Shown here one piece after another: positions 13,021 through 23,974 of a DNA stretch of 64,000 bases. The translations under genes and the position numbers were made by a program. The notes below the pieces were generated by a model, which saw only the letters and a program-made list of their open reading frames with translations, made no database searches and was not told the origin of the DNA. Source of the DNA: Limonium bicolor (taxonomy: Eukaryota; Streptophyta; Magnoliopsida; Caryophyllales; Plumbaginaceae); the NCBI GenBank assembly GCA_023374045.1, contig CM041776.1, positions 136,775,296-136,839,295 on the forward strand, given 5' to 3'. Numbering within the stretch: the stretch's first letter is position 1; every line of letters starts with the position of its first letter.

Positions 13021-13368
13021 TTAAAGAGCTTTGTCAAGCTTGAGAACCATGTCCTTTCCTTCTTGTGTTTCAAAACCTGGAGGTTGTTCAACATATACTT
13101 CTTCCTTGACATATCCATTTAAGAAGGCACTCTTAATGTCAAGTTGAAATAGTTTGATTCCCTTTTGTGCAGCAAATGCCATTAATAGTCTAATGGACTC
13201 CATCCTTGCTACTGGAGCAAAGGTTTCTTGGAAGTCTATCCCTTCTTGTTGAGGATATCCTTGAGCTACCAAACGATCCTTGTACCTGACTACTTCTCCC
13301 ATCTCATTCAGTTTGTTCCTGGAAACCCATTTTATGCCAAGTACTCCTTGATGAGTAGGTCGAGGCAC
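13021..13368 (-). pseudogene. Copia reverse transcriptase fragment, unit 2
   Basis: A 115-residue open stretch with the copia RT motifs KDRLVAQGYPQQEGIDF, ETFAPVARMESIR and FQLDIKSAFLNG. The frame closes after LDKAL, just before the expected GLKQAPR motif. Downstream the catalytic QGYVDDIIYGAS motif can be read near 12860-12895 in a following broken frame. This copy is continuous with the remainder of E. Confidence 0.93.
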
Positions 13369-13624
13369 AAGATGTCATACTTTACATCTTTCAAACTGAT
13401 TTAACTCTTCTTGCATTGCATTGATCCAGTCTGGGTCTTGAAGAGCTTCTTTGATGTTCTTGGGTTTGATGGATGAGACTGTTGTTGAGAGGGCTAAGAG
13501 ATCACGAGTTTATGCTCTGGTTTGAATTCCTTTGGAGATATCTGATATGATGTTCTCCAATGGATGATCTTTGTATAGAGTTTGTGATTGATGAATTGTT
13601 GATGGTGATAGGGAGTTCTCGACA

Positions 13625-13879
13625 TCATTTCTTTCTTCGACGACATGTTGTTGACCTGTCAGGCAAGTTCTCATCAGTTGGTGAGTTATCCTTGGTGTTC
13701 TCGGTGAAGTTTTGATCAGCTAGATCAAACCCAAATCCTTTATTTTCTTCAGATTCTCTGATTTCATGGTCTTTGTTCTCATCAAAAACCACATGGACAC
13801 TTTCTTCTACTTTCATTGTCCTTTTGTTGTAAACTTTGTATGCCCTGCTTCTTTCTGAGTACCCAAGGAAAATGGCCAC
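13625..13879 (-). pseudogene. Copia integrase C-terminal fragment, unit 2
   Basis: An 84-residue frame with IFLGYSERSRAYKVYN and VHVVFDEN, the integrase C-terminal segment of copia pol. Acidic low-complexity sequence follows, as is usual before RT. Confidence 0.88.
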
Positions 13880-14154
13880 ATCACTTATGGCATCAAATTT
13901 TCCTAGGGAATTCTTTTCATTATTGTGGACATAACACTTACAACCAAAGACCCTGAAGTGACTTATGTTTGGTTGTCTTCCTTTGATGAGCTCATAGGGA
14001 GTTTTGTTGAGAATTGATCATATGAGCGTTCTATTTGTGATGTAGCATGCAGTTGACACTGCTTCAGCCCAAAAGACGTGAGGAAGATTGATTTCCCAAT
14101 ATCATGGCTCTAGCTACTCTTGTAGAGTTCTATTCTTACGCTCAACTACCCCAT

Positions 14155-14425
14155 TTTGTGGGGGTGTTCTTGGAGCAGAGTATGTGTGACTTATTCAAAG
14201 TTGATCACACATCTCCATAAGTTGTTGGTTTTCAAACTCTGACCCGTGATCAGACCGGAGAGCTTTGATCTTGTGGTTGAGTTGTACTTGGACTTTTCCT
14301 GCAAATGCTTGAAATTTCTCAAAGACTTCGTCTTTAAAAGCAATGAATATTGTCCAAACAAATCTTGAGTAGTCATCAACAATTACAAATACATACCAAT
14401 TTCCTCTAAAACTTCTGATTCTCAT
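14155..14425 (-). pseudogene. Copia integrase core fragment
   Basis: The frame from 14425 reads FRGNWYVFVIVDDYSRFVW, the copia integrase block carrying the first catalytic Asp, then IKALRSDHGSEFEN, carrying the second. It stops at MCDQL. The segment beyond it (14155-14195), leading towards the catalytic Glu, reads in another frame as TYSAPRTPT. The third catalytic residue is therefore not in the same open frame. Confidence 0.9.
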
Positions 14426-15141
14426 AGGACCTCATAAATCCATGTGAAGTAATTCAAGTGGTTTGGATGTGCTAACCGTGTTCTTTGATTTGAAGGAAGT
14501 TTTAGTTTGCTTACTTCTAACACATGCATCACAAAGATTTGTCTCAGATTTTTTAATCTCAAGGAGACCTTTACCAACTGTTTCTTGACAAGTTTCCTTA
14601 ACAAGGAAATACTGACATGTCTTAGTCTCTTCAGCCATAGAGTGGAGTCATCTATTGATGCAGTCAAACATGGAAGATTTGGACTTTTAATATCCTCTAG
14701 ACTAGTTACGTACACACTTTTCCATCTTTTTCCCTTTAACAACTCTTTACCATTTTTCTGATTAACTATGCTACAATGTGTAGAATAGAAATGAACTGAG
14801 TTGCCTTTGTCACATATTTGAGATACACTAAGCAAATTAAATTTTAAATCATCAACTAAATTTACATTGATAATGACATAATCTGAAGTGAAACCAACCT
14901 TACCTACACCGATGATTTTTCCTTTCTTATTGTCGCCAAAGGAAACGGTTCCTTGGCTTCCTGATTCGAGTGAGAGAAACTTCATTTTGTCTCTTGTTAT
15001 GTGTTTAGAGCACCCCCTGTCGATGTACCAGCAGGGGGTCCATTCCCACTCGATCCTATACTTAACACGTTTGTGGTGTGGGGTTAGGGTCCACAGAGGT
15101 GTTGGACCCAGTTCCACAAGCAACCTTTGATCTAGGATCAT
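14422..15141 (-). pseudogene. Copia protease and GAG-pre-integrase region
   Basis: A 239-residue frame. Near residue 40 WYIDRGCSKHITRDKMKF is the copia protease site, normally D-S/T-G, with the middle residue changed to Arg, so this copy would be inactive. It continues through IIGVGKVGF, NLLSVSQICDKGNSVHF and a GAG-pre-integrase segment with DSTLWLKRLRHVS, where the usual His of WHxRxGH is altered. An overlapping frame (14432-14638) keeps the end of the zinc-binding region, ICDACVRSKQTKTSF in outline. A frameshift near 14640 separates the two. Confidence 0.9.
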
Positions 15142-15594
15142 TTTTTACTACCCATTTTAGCCCTATGCTCTCGAGCTGCCGAGTCCCATAATTCGGGTTC
15201 TATAACATTTGGCTTCATGATGGCCAGGTTATCTACATACATTGTAGAAACCTCTACGACTGGTCCTTGACTGGTACCCAACCTATCGTTTGTTTCTCCA
15301 CATGGGTGTCCTAGGAGCAGCTTCTAGCATAGCATGTTTTTCTTTGACTATTGCTAGTTCCTTTTCTTTTGCGTTAAGCGCAACAATCAATTCATCGATT
15401 TCAGGTTGTTTTTCTAACTTCAACTTTTCATGAGCGGAAACAATTTAACTATAGTCATTTTACAATTTCATGAGTGCCCTCATGAGGTTATCTACCTTGT
15501 TCTTGTCTGAGATTTCTTTCAATTTCTCATTCTCCTCCAAGAATTCCTTGTTTTCATTTTCAAAAGTCTCTAGTTGATCAACTAGTATGAGGGA

Positions 15595-16041
15595 GAACTT
15601 TCTAAGTCCTAGAAGTTCAGCTTTTAGTATTCTTTGTTGAGTTGGAGTAGTTTACCTGGTTTTGTTCTTCTTCCTCTGATTCTGATGTATCCTTGTCTAG
15701 AGCCATCAAGCAAACTTCCTCAAGGCATAGGTGAGCCTTCTCATCTTCTGAGAGATCGATGTCTAAGGTTTGATTGTTGTCACTTTGTTCTGAGTCTCCC
15801 CATGCAGCAACAAAGGCTTCTTTCCTTGGCCCTTTGTTGAAGGATCGTTGAACAGGCTTCTTGACCTTGTCGTTGTCCTTTCGGGATCGCTGAGGGCAGT
15901 CTTTGATATGGTGCCCATGCTTTGAACACCCAAAACACTTATCATTTGTTTTCTTCTGATCATCCGACTCCTGGGCTCCTTGCCTTTCCTCATCTTATTT
16001 CTTATGAACTTTTGAAGGTACCTCTTAGCATAGAGGACCAT
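15595..16041 (-). pseudogene. Copia gag zinc knuckle and coiled-coil region
   Basis: In the frame overlapping 15880-15960 the sequence reads DKCFGCSKHGHHIKDCPQR, a CX2CX4HX4C knuckle that binds RNA in retroelement Gag. After it come an acidic EEVCLMALD segment (15680-15720) and Lys/Glu-rich coiled-coil sequence (to about 15400). Several frame changes occur between 15400 and 16041. Confidence 0.8.
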
Positions 16042-16269
16042 TTCATCATTGTCGTCTCCTGACTCGGATCGTTCATTTTCAGCTACTTGAAGGGCTATGC
16101 CTTTTCCTTTATCTCTTGATGAACTTTCTGAGTTTCTCTATTTTAGTTTTAACTCAAAAGCCGTCAGGGATCCTAGCATCTCTGCCAAAGACATCTTTGA
16201 GAGATCATGTACTTCTTGCATGGCATTGACTTTGCTATCAAAAGATGCTGGAAGAGATTTGAGGAATTT

Positions 16270-16785
16270 CTAGATTTGATCCTCATTTGAGATTGTTCTT
16301 CCTAGTACCAAGATTTCGTTGATAAGCTTGGTGAACCTTGTGTGCATTTCTGAGATGCTCTCCTTTTCTTCCTTTTTGAATAGCTCCCAATGAGTCAGCA
16401 GCAGCTCAATGCGAGTCTTTTTTATCTCATCATTTCCTTCATACGTGACTTCAAGAGTTTTCCAAATTTCTTGTACCGTTTTAGCTGAGGCTACCTTGGA
16501 ATATTGTTCAGGTAGTAGTGCGCAGTGTAGAATCCTTACTGCTGGAGCATTGAAAACTAACTTCTTAATTTGATCATCTGTCATGTTGTCCATTGATATG
16601 TCTTGTCCTTGAGCCTCTTGGAAGGTATATTCACCATGTGATATAACCCTCAACATCCTGGGATCATCAGACTTGATGTGAAACTCCATTTTATTTTTCC
16701 AGTGAGTGTAGTTGTCTCCATTAAAAAGTGGTGGTCTATTTAGTGTAGAACCTTCTTCTAACGCTAGTAGACTTGCATGAGTCAT
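16270..16785 (-). pseudogene. Copia Gag N-terminal domain (UBN2-type)
   Basis: A 171-residue frame starts at an ATG 44 nt after the PBS. Near the start, NRPPLFNGDNYTHWKNKMEF is the hallmark of copia Gag, followed by DQIKKLVFNAPAVRILHCAL and the VQEIWKTLEVTYEG block of the UBN2 Gag domain. It stops after NEDQI at 16270. Gag sequence continues to about 16140 (an FLKSLPASFDSKVNAMQE-like stretch) after the stop, so the gene is interrupted by one nonsense codon. Confidence 0.93.
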
Positions 16786-16828
16786 TTTGATCCTCTCCCA
16801 AAGCAGTTAGCTTTATAGAAAAGACCTA

Positions 16829-16839
16829 CTCTGATACCA
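16829..16839 (-). promoter_or_regulatory. Primer-binding site of copia E
   Basis: Minus-strand TGGTATCAGAG matches 11 of the 12 positions of the initiator-Met PBS (the final C is T). It lies 2 nt from the LTR edge at 16842. Confidence 0.9.
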
Positions 16840-16841
16840 AT

Positions 16842-17945
16842 TGAAACTAGCTAGCGCTCCTGATGTGTCCCCGACCGGTCGTGGACGTATCTATGACTCA
16901 ATTAAAATTCTATAGTTCAAGGGAAGACACGAGATAAACTTAAACTGGAAACTCCATTTCAATTGAGAATTTACACACACGAAATTCACTCAACCTCCAG
17001 CGCCCCACACACGGACTCCGGGACAGTTTCAACTTTACCTCTAAAGTCGTCAACCCTTACCTGACTATCGACCTACGGTTCACCGACCGTTCCCCGACCC
17101 AACGTATTGACACTCTAACCCAGTCCTCTTTAGCTCACCAACTCTCTAGCACTTACACACTCTAGTCTTACTCACACTTGGTCAGTTTGTATCTCTTCTT
17201 TCTCTCTCGCAAGCTTGTCTTACAAAGGACATTAATGCACGTGTATAAACAAGTTAGTTAAGATGTAAACTAACAGCCTATGAGTGTAGACTCTAAGAGT
17301 AGAGTACTTCTTCTTCTACAAATATAATAGCCGCACCCTACTGCAGATTTTCTTCCAACTTGATCTAGAGCCAACAGCACACGTGTTGCCTTGTGAATGG
17401 GCAAGTTGGCGGCGTGTCTCCCAAGTGGTCGGACACCACTAGCATCCGCAGCTTGTCTGACCTTGTCTGGTCCATTAATGCTCATAAATGCTCTCTTCTG
17501 AATTTATTATGGCTATGTAATGCTGTTCATTAATAGCCTTTGCTTATCTTGTTATCTTGCACATTAATGAGCTTCATCTTTTGTCGTGAGCTAGTTGCTG
17601 GAATGAGTGTGACATATCTTAGTGAGTTTGTCGACATTGCTAACACATTTTGTCCTTGTACGATGTCTGATGTAAGAGATACATGATAGTGTGGATCTTG
17701 ACTGCTTGTGTGTACTAGAAGTTCTTCGGAGCTCTCACAAACAGGTGCCCAACTGGTAGGGCACATGTCGTGTGCTGAGCGTGCTTGCAACCTTGCGTGC
17801 TAAGCCACTCACGACTTAAGTGCGCTTGCAACCTTGCGTGCTAAGCCACTTATATACCTATTTATCTGAATTATAAGCTTGACAAACATGTTAGATAAAC
17901 ACCACAGGTTTGCTATCATCAAAACCAAAGGATCTTGACTTAACA
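16842..17945 (-). repeat. 5' LTR of copia E (1.1 kb)
   Basis: On the minus strand it begins TGTTAAGTCAAG and ends CTAGTTTCA, next to the PBS. The outer flank starts tgtgt, a candidate target duplication whose partner is outside the window. A 28-bp stretch is repeated at about 17780 and 17821 (period about 41 bp). The plus-strand frames at 17270-17790 have no domain. Confidence 0.88.
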
Positions 17946-18107
17946 TGTGTTACACTCCACCCCCTTGGGAGCCTAGCGCCCTCACGGGTCACTAACACAT
18001 CTACCTAGGTCTATCTCCGATACCATCTGAAAACATCCCTAATTACCCACTATTATGATATTGTCCACTTTGCCACCGCTCACGGTTTTGTTCTCGGGCT
18101 TTCCTAG
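17946..18107 (-). mobile_element. TRIM-like fragment, copy 1
   Basis: Read on the minus strand this gives an LTR-like end, a degenerate PBS (TGGTATCGGAGAT, 18013-18025), about 50 bp of internal sequence, a purine-rich CCAAGGGGGTGGAG tract and then GTGTAACA. It matches the two arms at 18717-19051. The TRIM at 18108 adjoins its left-oriented LTR part. Confidence 0.6.
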
Positions 18108-18616
18108 TGTAATACCCTCATCCCACATCGGGATATGAGTAGTAATGTGAATGGCTTATAAGGATACATATGGGTTGACTACAACAACAAGGCCTTTCAC
18201 TTTTAAGTCCAAGTGAGAATTGAGGGCCTAAAGTGGCTAGTTTTCAAGCCTGAATGGTTTGAGAGCTAGCTTGTTGGACAGTTACCCATATTGGGTGTTA
18301 CAGATGGTATCAGAGCTGACTCGGGACTATGTTGTGATCTACCCGACACCTATCGAGGAGGTCCATAGGACTTGGATGTTAGGCTTGGGACGAGGACGTC
18401 ACATTCTTTGAGTGGAGGAGTATGTAATACCCCCATCCCACATCGGGATATGAGTAGTAATGTGAATGGCTTATAAGGATACATATACGTTGACTACAAC
18501 AACAAGGTCTTCCACTTTTAAGCTCAAGTGAGGATTGAGGGCCTAAAGTGGCTAGTTTTCAAGCTGAATGGTTTGAGAGTTAGGTTGTTAGACAGTTACC
18601 CATATTGGGTGTTACA
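18108..18616 (+). mobile_element. TRIM element, complete (509 bp)
   Basis: Two direct repeats, 18108-18302 and 18423-18616 (195 and 194 bp), both run from TGTAATACCC to GGGTGTTACA. Directly after the first comes GA then TGGTATCAGAGC (18305-18316), a perfect initiator-Met PBS. Before the second is a purine-rich gagtggaggagta tract. Only 120 bp separate the LTRs and no coding is possible, so this is a terminal-repeat retrotransposon in miniature. The flanks cctag and actat match at three of five bases, a decayed target duplication at best. Confidence 0.92.
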
Positions 18617-18716
18617 ACTATCCCAAAAATATGTCACAACAAAGAGAGATATTCTCACCCATATAGGGAATGGTTCATTCTTCACTCCAATCAAAGTGGA
18701 AGATAATCCTTATCGG

Positions 18717-19051
18717 GTGTTGCATTCCATCCCCCTTGGGTGCCCAATGCCCTTGCACGCCCACTGGCACACTGACCTGAGTCTAGCTCTAATACCAACT
18801 ATAACAACCCAGTATCCCACTGTTGTGATATTTTTGTTTTGTTGTAGCTCACAGTTTTGTTTCTGAGGGGTCGTGAGGCCTTTTAAGTGGGAGTGGACCA
18901 ATCAGAAACAAAACCGTGAGTTGTGGCAAAGTGGAAAATATCATGATAGTGGGATACTGGGTTGGTACAGTTGGTGTTAGAGCTAGACTTAGGCCAGTGT
19001 GCCAGTGAGCCCGCAAGGGCATTGGCTCCTAAGGGGGGTGAAGTGTAACAC
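18717..19051. mobile_element. Inverted pair of TRIM-like fragments
   Basis: Arms 18717-18866 and 18903-19051 are imperfect inverted repeats of about 150 bp around a 36-bp loop. The right arm on the plus strand shows an LTR-like part, a degenerate PBS (TGGTGTTAGAGC, 18972-18983), a short internal part, an AAGGGGGGTG tract (19031-19040) and GTGTAACAC. The left arm is the same in reverse, and copy 1 at 17946-18107 is a third member. The frames at 18528-18901 are only translations of this palindrome. Confidence 0.75.
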
Positions 19052-20520
19052 TTAGCGAGGGTTATCTCGTATAATGAAGGTCATGGGGATTAGTAATGCT
19101 CTAGTAGCTCTTAATCGTTGTCTCTTTGGTCATCTTTTTGTTACAACTCAAATCTCACATAGCTCTCTAGCAATGACACTTCGGCATTTCTGGATTGTTT
19201 GGGGGGAATTTAGGTTTTGCTATGCTGGGTGAATCCTTTACCTCATCAAGTTCGCTTCCATTGCAGCCCTGGAAGTGGTAATGGTCAGGGGTTCCTGGGT
19301 CGTAGCAATTCTTTGTTTGCATTGCAGATCCTTGACCCCGAGAAACCATTTACCGCACATGAATTCAGTGGGTACCATTCTGGGTTAGGAATTATGGAGT
19401 CCCATGAACTTACCACAACATTGAGATTGCAGAGAAGATGACCACGAAGCTTGGTTGATTCACTGGTGAAATGGAGGATGAAGTCTTCTGAGGACTTATG
19501 TATTTGTGCTTAAAGTAACTACTCAATATTCAGGTCCAATCATGCGTTTCTTACCCCTCACACTTAAAATTTTCAATTTCGTGCAACATGCTTATTGTGT
19601 GTTCACGGTGTGGTGTGTTTATACACTCGACTAAGTCTTGTCCAATTATACATTCCACGGGGGAAGATGTACTTCCGTTTAGGCACTGGTTAAGCACAGA
19701 GGTCTACCAGGCAAGGACTAGGTCGAACGAATGATATGGTAGCCCAGAAGGATGTTAGTATAAGTTAGGTATTCCACCTGACCTTTTAGGCCGGAATATT
19801 GGTGCTTGGACTCCTCTTCACTCTGAGTATCATGACTTATGGAATGAGATGGGTTCCTTCCCTCCGCTTCTATCTTAAACATCGTGATTGACCAAAGCAA
19901 AGATGTTAGAATCATCCTTTTCTCCGAGAAAGAGGAAGCTGAATCATCTGTTGATTAAGGCAACCAGAGAAGAGTTCTGGCACCTCTATCTCTCGAATTC
20001 CAACGTAAAGGAAAGCGAGTCACATGTGTCATGATCGAGGAGGATGACCAAGAGTTGAAGGGCGGCAGGGAGGAAGGCAATAAATGAAACAATGGATGAT
20101 GTAGCAGAGCTAAGCCTGTAGGGATTTGGGCACAATCCCTGTAATCGGTTTTTTGATTTTTGGCTGGTGTGGCTATGTGCCCTTGGAGCTTAGTTTGTCT
20201 TTGAGCCACATCATTGGTATACATGCCTAGATTAACATTGTTGTCTTTGTGTTGTGTTTATTGTGTTGTTACTTGCGGCGGTTAGTATTTGATCGAAAGT
20301 GAAGCTTAGTCGGCTTCTGAAGACTAAGTCTCGTCAATGGCTAGGAAGTATGCGTTAGTTAGGTGCATGTCATGTAGGGCGACTGGAGACCGTGTGCCTC
20401 CCTTGGACATTTTCAGGATGGTACTTGTTAATCTCCCGGTTGTAGATGCGATTGTGGTGAAAATTTCACTCTTTGATGAAAAACATTACTATAGTTGGAG
20501 TTAGGCGTGTATCTTGATCT
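19052..20520. other. Unidentified intergenic DNA
   Basis: No gene, LTR edge or RNA gene is recognised in this 1.5 kb. Short frames occur (for example 19217-19441 plus and 19955-20224 minus) but lack domains and neighbours. Composition is less AT-rich than the LTRs around it, so an old transposon or gene relic is possible. Confidence 0.5.
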
Positions 20521-20582
20521 ATAATATATATGCTATATTGAGAGAAATATATATATATATATAAAATATATATATATATAAA
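20521..20582. repeat. AT-rich TA microsatellite
   Basis: Interrupted runs of TA dinucleotides, mostly at 20548-20580, about 50 bp upstream of the MITE at 20632. Confidence 0.85.
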
Positions 20583-20631
20583 TGGTTTTTTATTCTTTTG
20601 ACAGCAAACCGTGAAGCTAGAGACATATACT

Positions 20632-20866
20632 CAGGGTCGACTATAAGGCCGTGTAACTTGGGTGACGGAACGACGGCCCCTTATATTTGGGGCCCATTTT
20701 TATTTCTTCGTTTAGATGATGTCATTAAAAAAATTATATAAAGTCTAAATTTATTTAGGGCTCAATTTTGATTTGTTAATTTTTCTATAATTGCATAATT
20801 TGATTTTATAAGGGGTCTTATTTTTAATTATAGCACATGGTCCCAAAAATTGTTAACATGACCCTG
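20632..20866. mobile_element. hAT-type MITE (235 bp)
   Basis: It starts CAGGGTC and ends GACCCTG, short terminal inverted repeats, and is flanked by perfect 8-bp duplications catatact at 20624-20631 and 20867-20874. An 8-bp duplication with CAGGG-type ends is the signature of the hAT superfamily. The interior is AT-rich with no reading frame, so it is non-autonomous. Confidence 0.92.
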
Positions 20867-21002
20867 CATATACTGATACACGAGCAATGTATTTCGGAGG
20901 CAAACTCATAGTCATAGGCGGATCCAAAGGGAGCCCAAAACTTTTAGAAATTTTGTTAAATGTTTTTATCAATTTTTTAACAAGTATAAAATGACATAAT
21001 AT

Positions 21003-21178
21003 ATATTTATTTTTTTTATCTACCACCCGGTTCGCCCTATTGGACTACATTCGGATCGGGGATCAGCTCTGGGTGGATAGGTTCCAGTCCCCTCCCAATA
21101 GCTGTTGTGGGGGATCGAACCATGGTTCGAGCCTACCAAGTTCAGTCCCAATCACCACTGAACCAACGGAGTATTGAT
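21003..21178 (-). mobile_element. tRNA-derived SINE
   Basis: On the minus strand the head reads TTGGTTCAGTGGTGATTGGG (box A-like) and then GGTTCGATCCC (box B consensus), an internal RNA polymerase III promoter of tRNA type. The tail side is T-rich on the plus strand. Direct repeats aaatgacataatat at 20989-21002 and 21179-21192 flank it as a 14-bp target duplication, as expected for LINE-mediated insertion. It has no protein coding. Confidence 0.9.
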
Positions 21179-21192
21179 AAATGACATAATAT

Positions 21193-23040
21193 TTTAAAGA
21201 ATGATATTGTCAACAAGAAAATAATTTACCCCCAAACAAAACTACTCGGTAAGTAGTCACTGCTCAGAGTCACAGGTGCGTATCCACTGCCTTGACACTT
21301 CCTTGATAAGTAGCTTTCTTATATTTTGTTCTGGTCCCCACAAAATGTACTAACGGAAACACTCATACATCTATCACCTTAACTATATGTTCACTCAACT
21401 AGGCCAGCTAATGCGATCAAAATCTTAAGTGATTGACGCTATTCGTTCTTCTCCCTTTCTCATTGAGAAAACATGTCTCTTGGTCACCTGGCAATCTGAT
21501 CGAGTGGTAACTTTCATGAGACTTGTATTCTCTCTTAATTGTAAGACCTTCTAAAAAAGCACTAAAACAAGTTATGGTATTGTTCTTTTGATTTTAGTGT
21601 CATTACCATTTTTATTATAATATTGCCTTTAGATATATTAGAGCAATAAAGCTCAAATATTCGTAATGAGCTCTTCATAGTAATTTACTGGTGCAACTTT
21701 TTTGTCACCTAGTTTATCCTACCTATCAGAGCAATTCTCATTGAAACTATAGACTTGGGGGCTTATTCCTGTAGCCTCCTTCCTTTATCATTTGAGCAAA
21801 CCTTGATCGATTGCACTTTTAATACTATCCCCAACAGAGTGTGATATCATACAAATAGGACAATTTCGTTCAATTTTTTTTTTGATTTTTTTGAATGATC
21901 ATTTATATCTCCAAATTGATCTCTTCTTTTTTTTAATAAAAAATAAGAATCTCACTTAGATACAATATGCCAAACCTTTTACGCTAAAGGAAAACAATTT
22001 TATGATCAACGAATGGTTCAAGATATACAATGTTAAATTTATAATTATCAAAAGAGGAAATAAAACTTCACTTACGTAAGTTGTATGATTCTACCCATTA
22101 CATGTTCTATAGAATACTCACTCTTACACATTTAAAGAGACGATCTCTACAAAACGCTCACATAAATCGAATTCTAAAGAACTAGGATTACATACAGCAC
22201 AACCAGCAGCAAGGCTCTCTATGAATAGCCTCTTGAATCTCTTTCGATTTTTCTCTCTGTACATCCCTAACCCTAATACCGTTGCTGATCCAATTATATG
22301 TCGAACCAATCTTTTATTTGCTACAAAGACCTGTCTAATAATCATAATATCTTAATTTACAAACTAAATTGATAAAATCCTAACTACCTTTATCAAGTTA
22401 AGGCGGTCTATACAGATAGTCAAGAATTCCACCAAAAAGCTGTGTGCCGCCTGATTTTTAAGAATCTTGTTACACTACTAATGTCGGTTCACGACTCAGT
22501 ATTTGTGTTGTTTCCTCAGTCACAGTTTCCGACTAAGTTTGCTGACCAAAACCATACACTAACAGTTCCCCCTTTTGTTGTGGCAAACTTATTAAGTTTT
22601 GAACTAATAAAAGTTCCCCTTGAAGTGTTGCATTTGTTTATAAGTTTCTAGCTTGAAAGCTGCCAGAAATTATGAGTCTTGAACTGATGAAGGTTCCCCC
22701 TAAATGGTTGTATATCTCTTCATAGCTATTCAAAGACATATATACGTTCAAGACAAATATTCCACTTTTCACCAAATAAAAAGAAATCAATTAATAAGCC
22801 TCACTGATAGGAAATATTTTGGAAGTAGATGCTGAGTTTGAAATTGACAACATTAGACCACACTTACACTGCCGTTCAAAGAGAGAACGTTGTTGCAAAT
22901 CATTCACGAGGATACATATACATTAGAGGATATGATATTGATCGTGCCAATCTTAAAGTAAAGGTACTCAGACTTATCATATGGAAGCGTGTCATGGTCT
23001 AATCACTAGGAAGAAGATGACAAAACTAAGAGAGTTAAAC
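21193..23040. other. Unidentified AT-rich DNA
   Basis: No gene or element end is recognised. The frames at 22124-22345 (minus) and 22442-22651 (plus) show no motif. It adjoins the left remnant of copia F and could contain decayed F pol or LTR sequence, but I cannot show it. Confidence 0.45.
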
Positions 23041-23669
23041 TACCTCCTTTGCGAGTCTGACTGAACTGATTAGTCTCAGGTATCCTAACCTTTTTTAGCC
23101 TAGTTGTAGATACAAACTTAAAATAGTTATAGGAGCCCACCTTTTTGTGTGTGATCTATTGATTTTAGATGAGTTATATCATGATGATTTGTCACGCAAC
23201 TATTTTCTTAATAATTTGAACACCAATTGATCTTGTGTTCTAATTGATGACAGTACCAACATGAATCTAGTCTTGACTTAGAGTGCGCAATTTTAGTCTT
23301 CATCTTGTCATCTTAGACTAAGAAGGTTTGTCGGGTTTATATCCTAAGTCGTATTTCAGATTGGCCTTTCTAGTATACCTAGTAGCATTAGTCTTGGTCT
23401 GAAGCTTTAAATTTTGGTTTGCATTAGCTACAATGCCTAGGAGAGTTTCACATTCCCTTTTTAGTGATTTGTTGTGATCTAAAATGGAATTAACCTCTTC
23501 TTGTTCCCAACATGAAAGTGTGAGAATTCTAGTTTCCAAAAGACTAACAAAGTAAATCTTTGGCTTATCCAGACTCCCGATGACATAATTTTCATTTCTC
23601 TTTCAAAGACTTACTCAAATTCCACTTTAGCCCTGAGTTCTTTGATCTTAGTGTCATATGGATGCATTA
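23041..23669 (-). pseudogene. Copia F remnant, left part (gag C-terminal region)
   Basis: The frame at 23318-23539 is a Lys/Glu/Asn-rich segment with a coiled-coil look, then KYDLGYKPDKPS. Further on, 23261-23220 encodes CWYCHQLEHKINWC, a CX2CX4HX4C zinc knuckle. This continues the gag of copia F from 61932-62353, separated from it by insertion of B at the catta target. The reading frame is broken in several places and no pol domain follows. Confidence 0.7.
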
Positions 23670-23907
23670 TGTAACGCCCCTATTTAACATATTTATAGTG
23701 GAAATAAAATACTAAAGGCGTACAGACCATCGGGTTCCAAACACCTGGTACCAAACCTCACCAAAATACAACTTAATGATTACAACTGTCACGGCCTGAA
23801 CCTCGAGAAAACTTAACAAAAGTAAGCAGTAATAAAACATATAAACTATCAAAACCTAATCCCATCTCAACCACTCGTTCTCTTCGTGGCCACCTGTAAA
23901 ATAACTC

Positions 23908-23974
23908 GTACCTGCAAGATAAAACCAAGAAGCCCACCCCGGGAGGGGTGGGTCAGTTCCCTGGAATGGAACTG
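23908..23974 (-). promoter_or_regulatory. LTR hairpin plus splice-donor-like module, B 3' LTR
   Basis: Plus-strand coordinates: donor-like GCAG^GTACG with intron side at 23911, hairpin CCCACCCC/GGGGTGGG (933-940 with 945-952 of the 23-kb block), and hairpin CAGTTCC/GGAACTG (954-960 with 968-974). These are the longest stems of the four families. Confidence 0.55.

Larger units (their letters stand above)
7863..14154. repeat. Tandem segmental duplication, unit 2
   Basis: This is the second copy of the unit at 1471-7862, in the same orientation. It begins with D internal sequence, contains a full D LTR (8080-12457), and runs into copia sequence that continues without a break into the remainder of E. 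This copy therefore keeps the original copia context on its right. Differences from unit 1 include microsatellite lengths in the LTR (shorter ACTCAT tract, longer TA tract) and scattered substitutions, for example two residues in the copia RT fragment. Confidence 0.9.
12458..16841 (-). mobile_element. Copia element E, internal region (degenerate)
   Basis: On the minus strand the order is gag, zinc knuckle and coiled-coil region, protease, GAG-pre-integrase, integrase core, RT and RNase H. This is Ty1/copia order. The gag N-terminus and the long coiled-coil after the knuckle resemble SIRE/Maximus-type gag, an assignment made from general family knowledge. The coding is broken by several stops and frameshifts. 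D interrupts RNase H at 12457, and the 3' LTR lies outside the window. Confidence 0.92.

Noticed and set aside
21003..21178. tRNA gene
   Set aside because: It has box A and box B, but no complete cloverleaf or acceptor stem, and it is flanked by a 14-bp duplication, so a SINE fits better.
22124..22345. 73-codon minus-strand frame near copia F
   Set aside because: I could find no copia motif in it. It is within expectation for chance frames in this AT-rich DNA.
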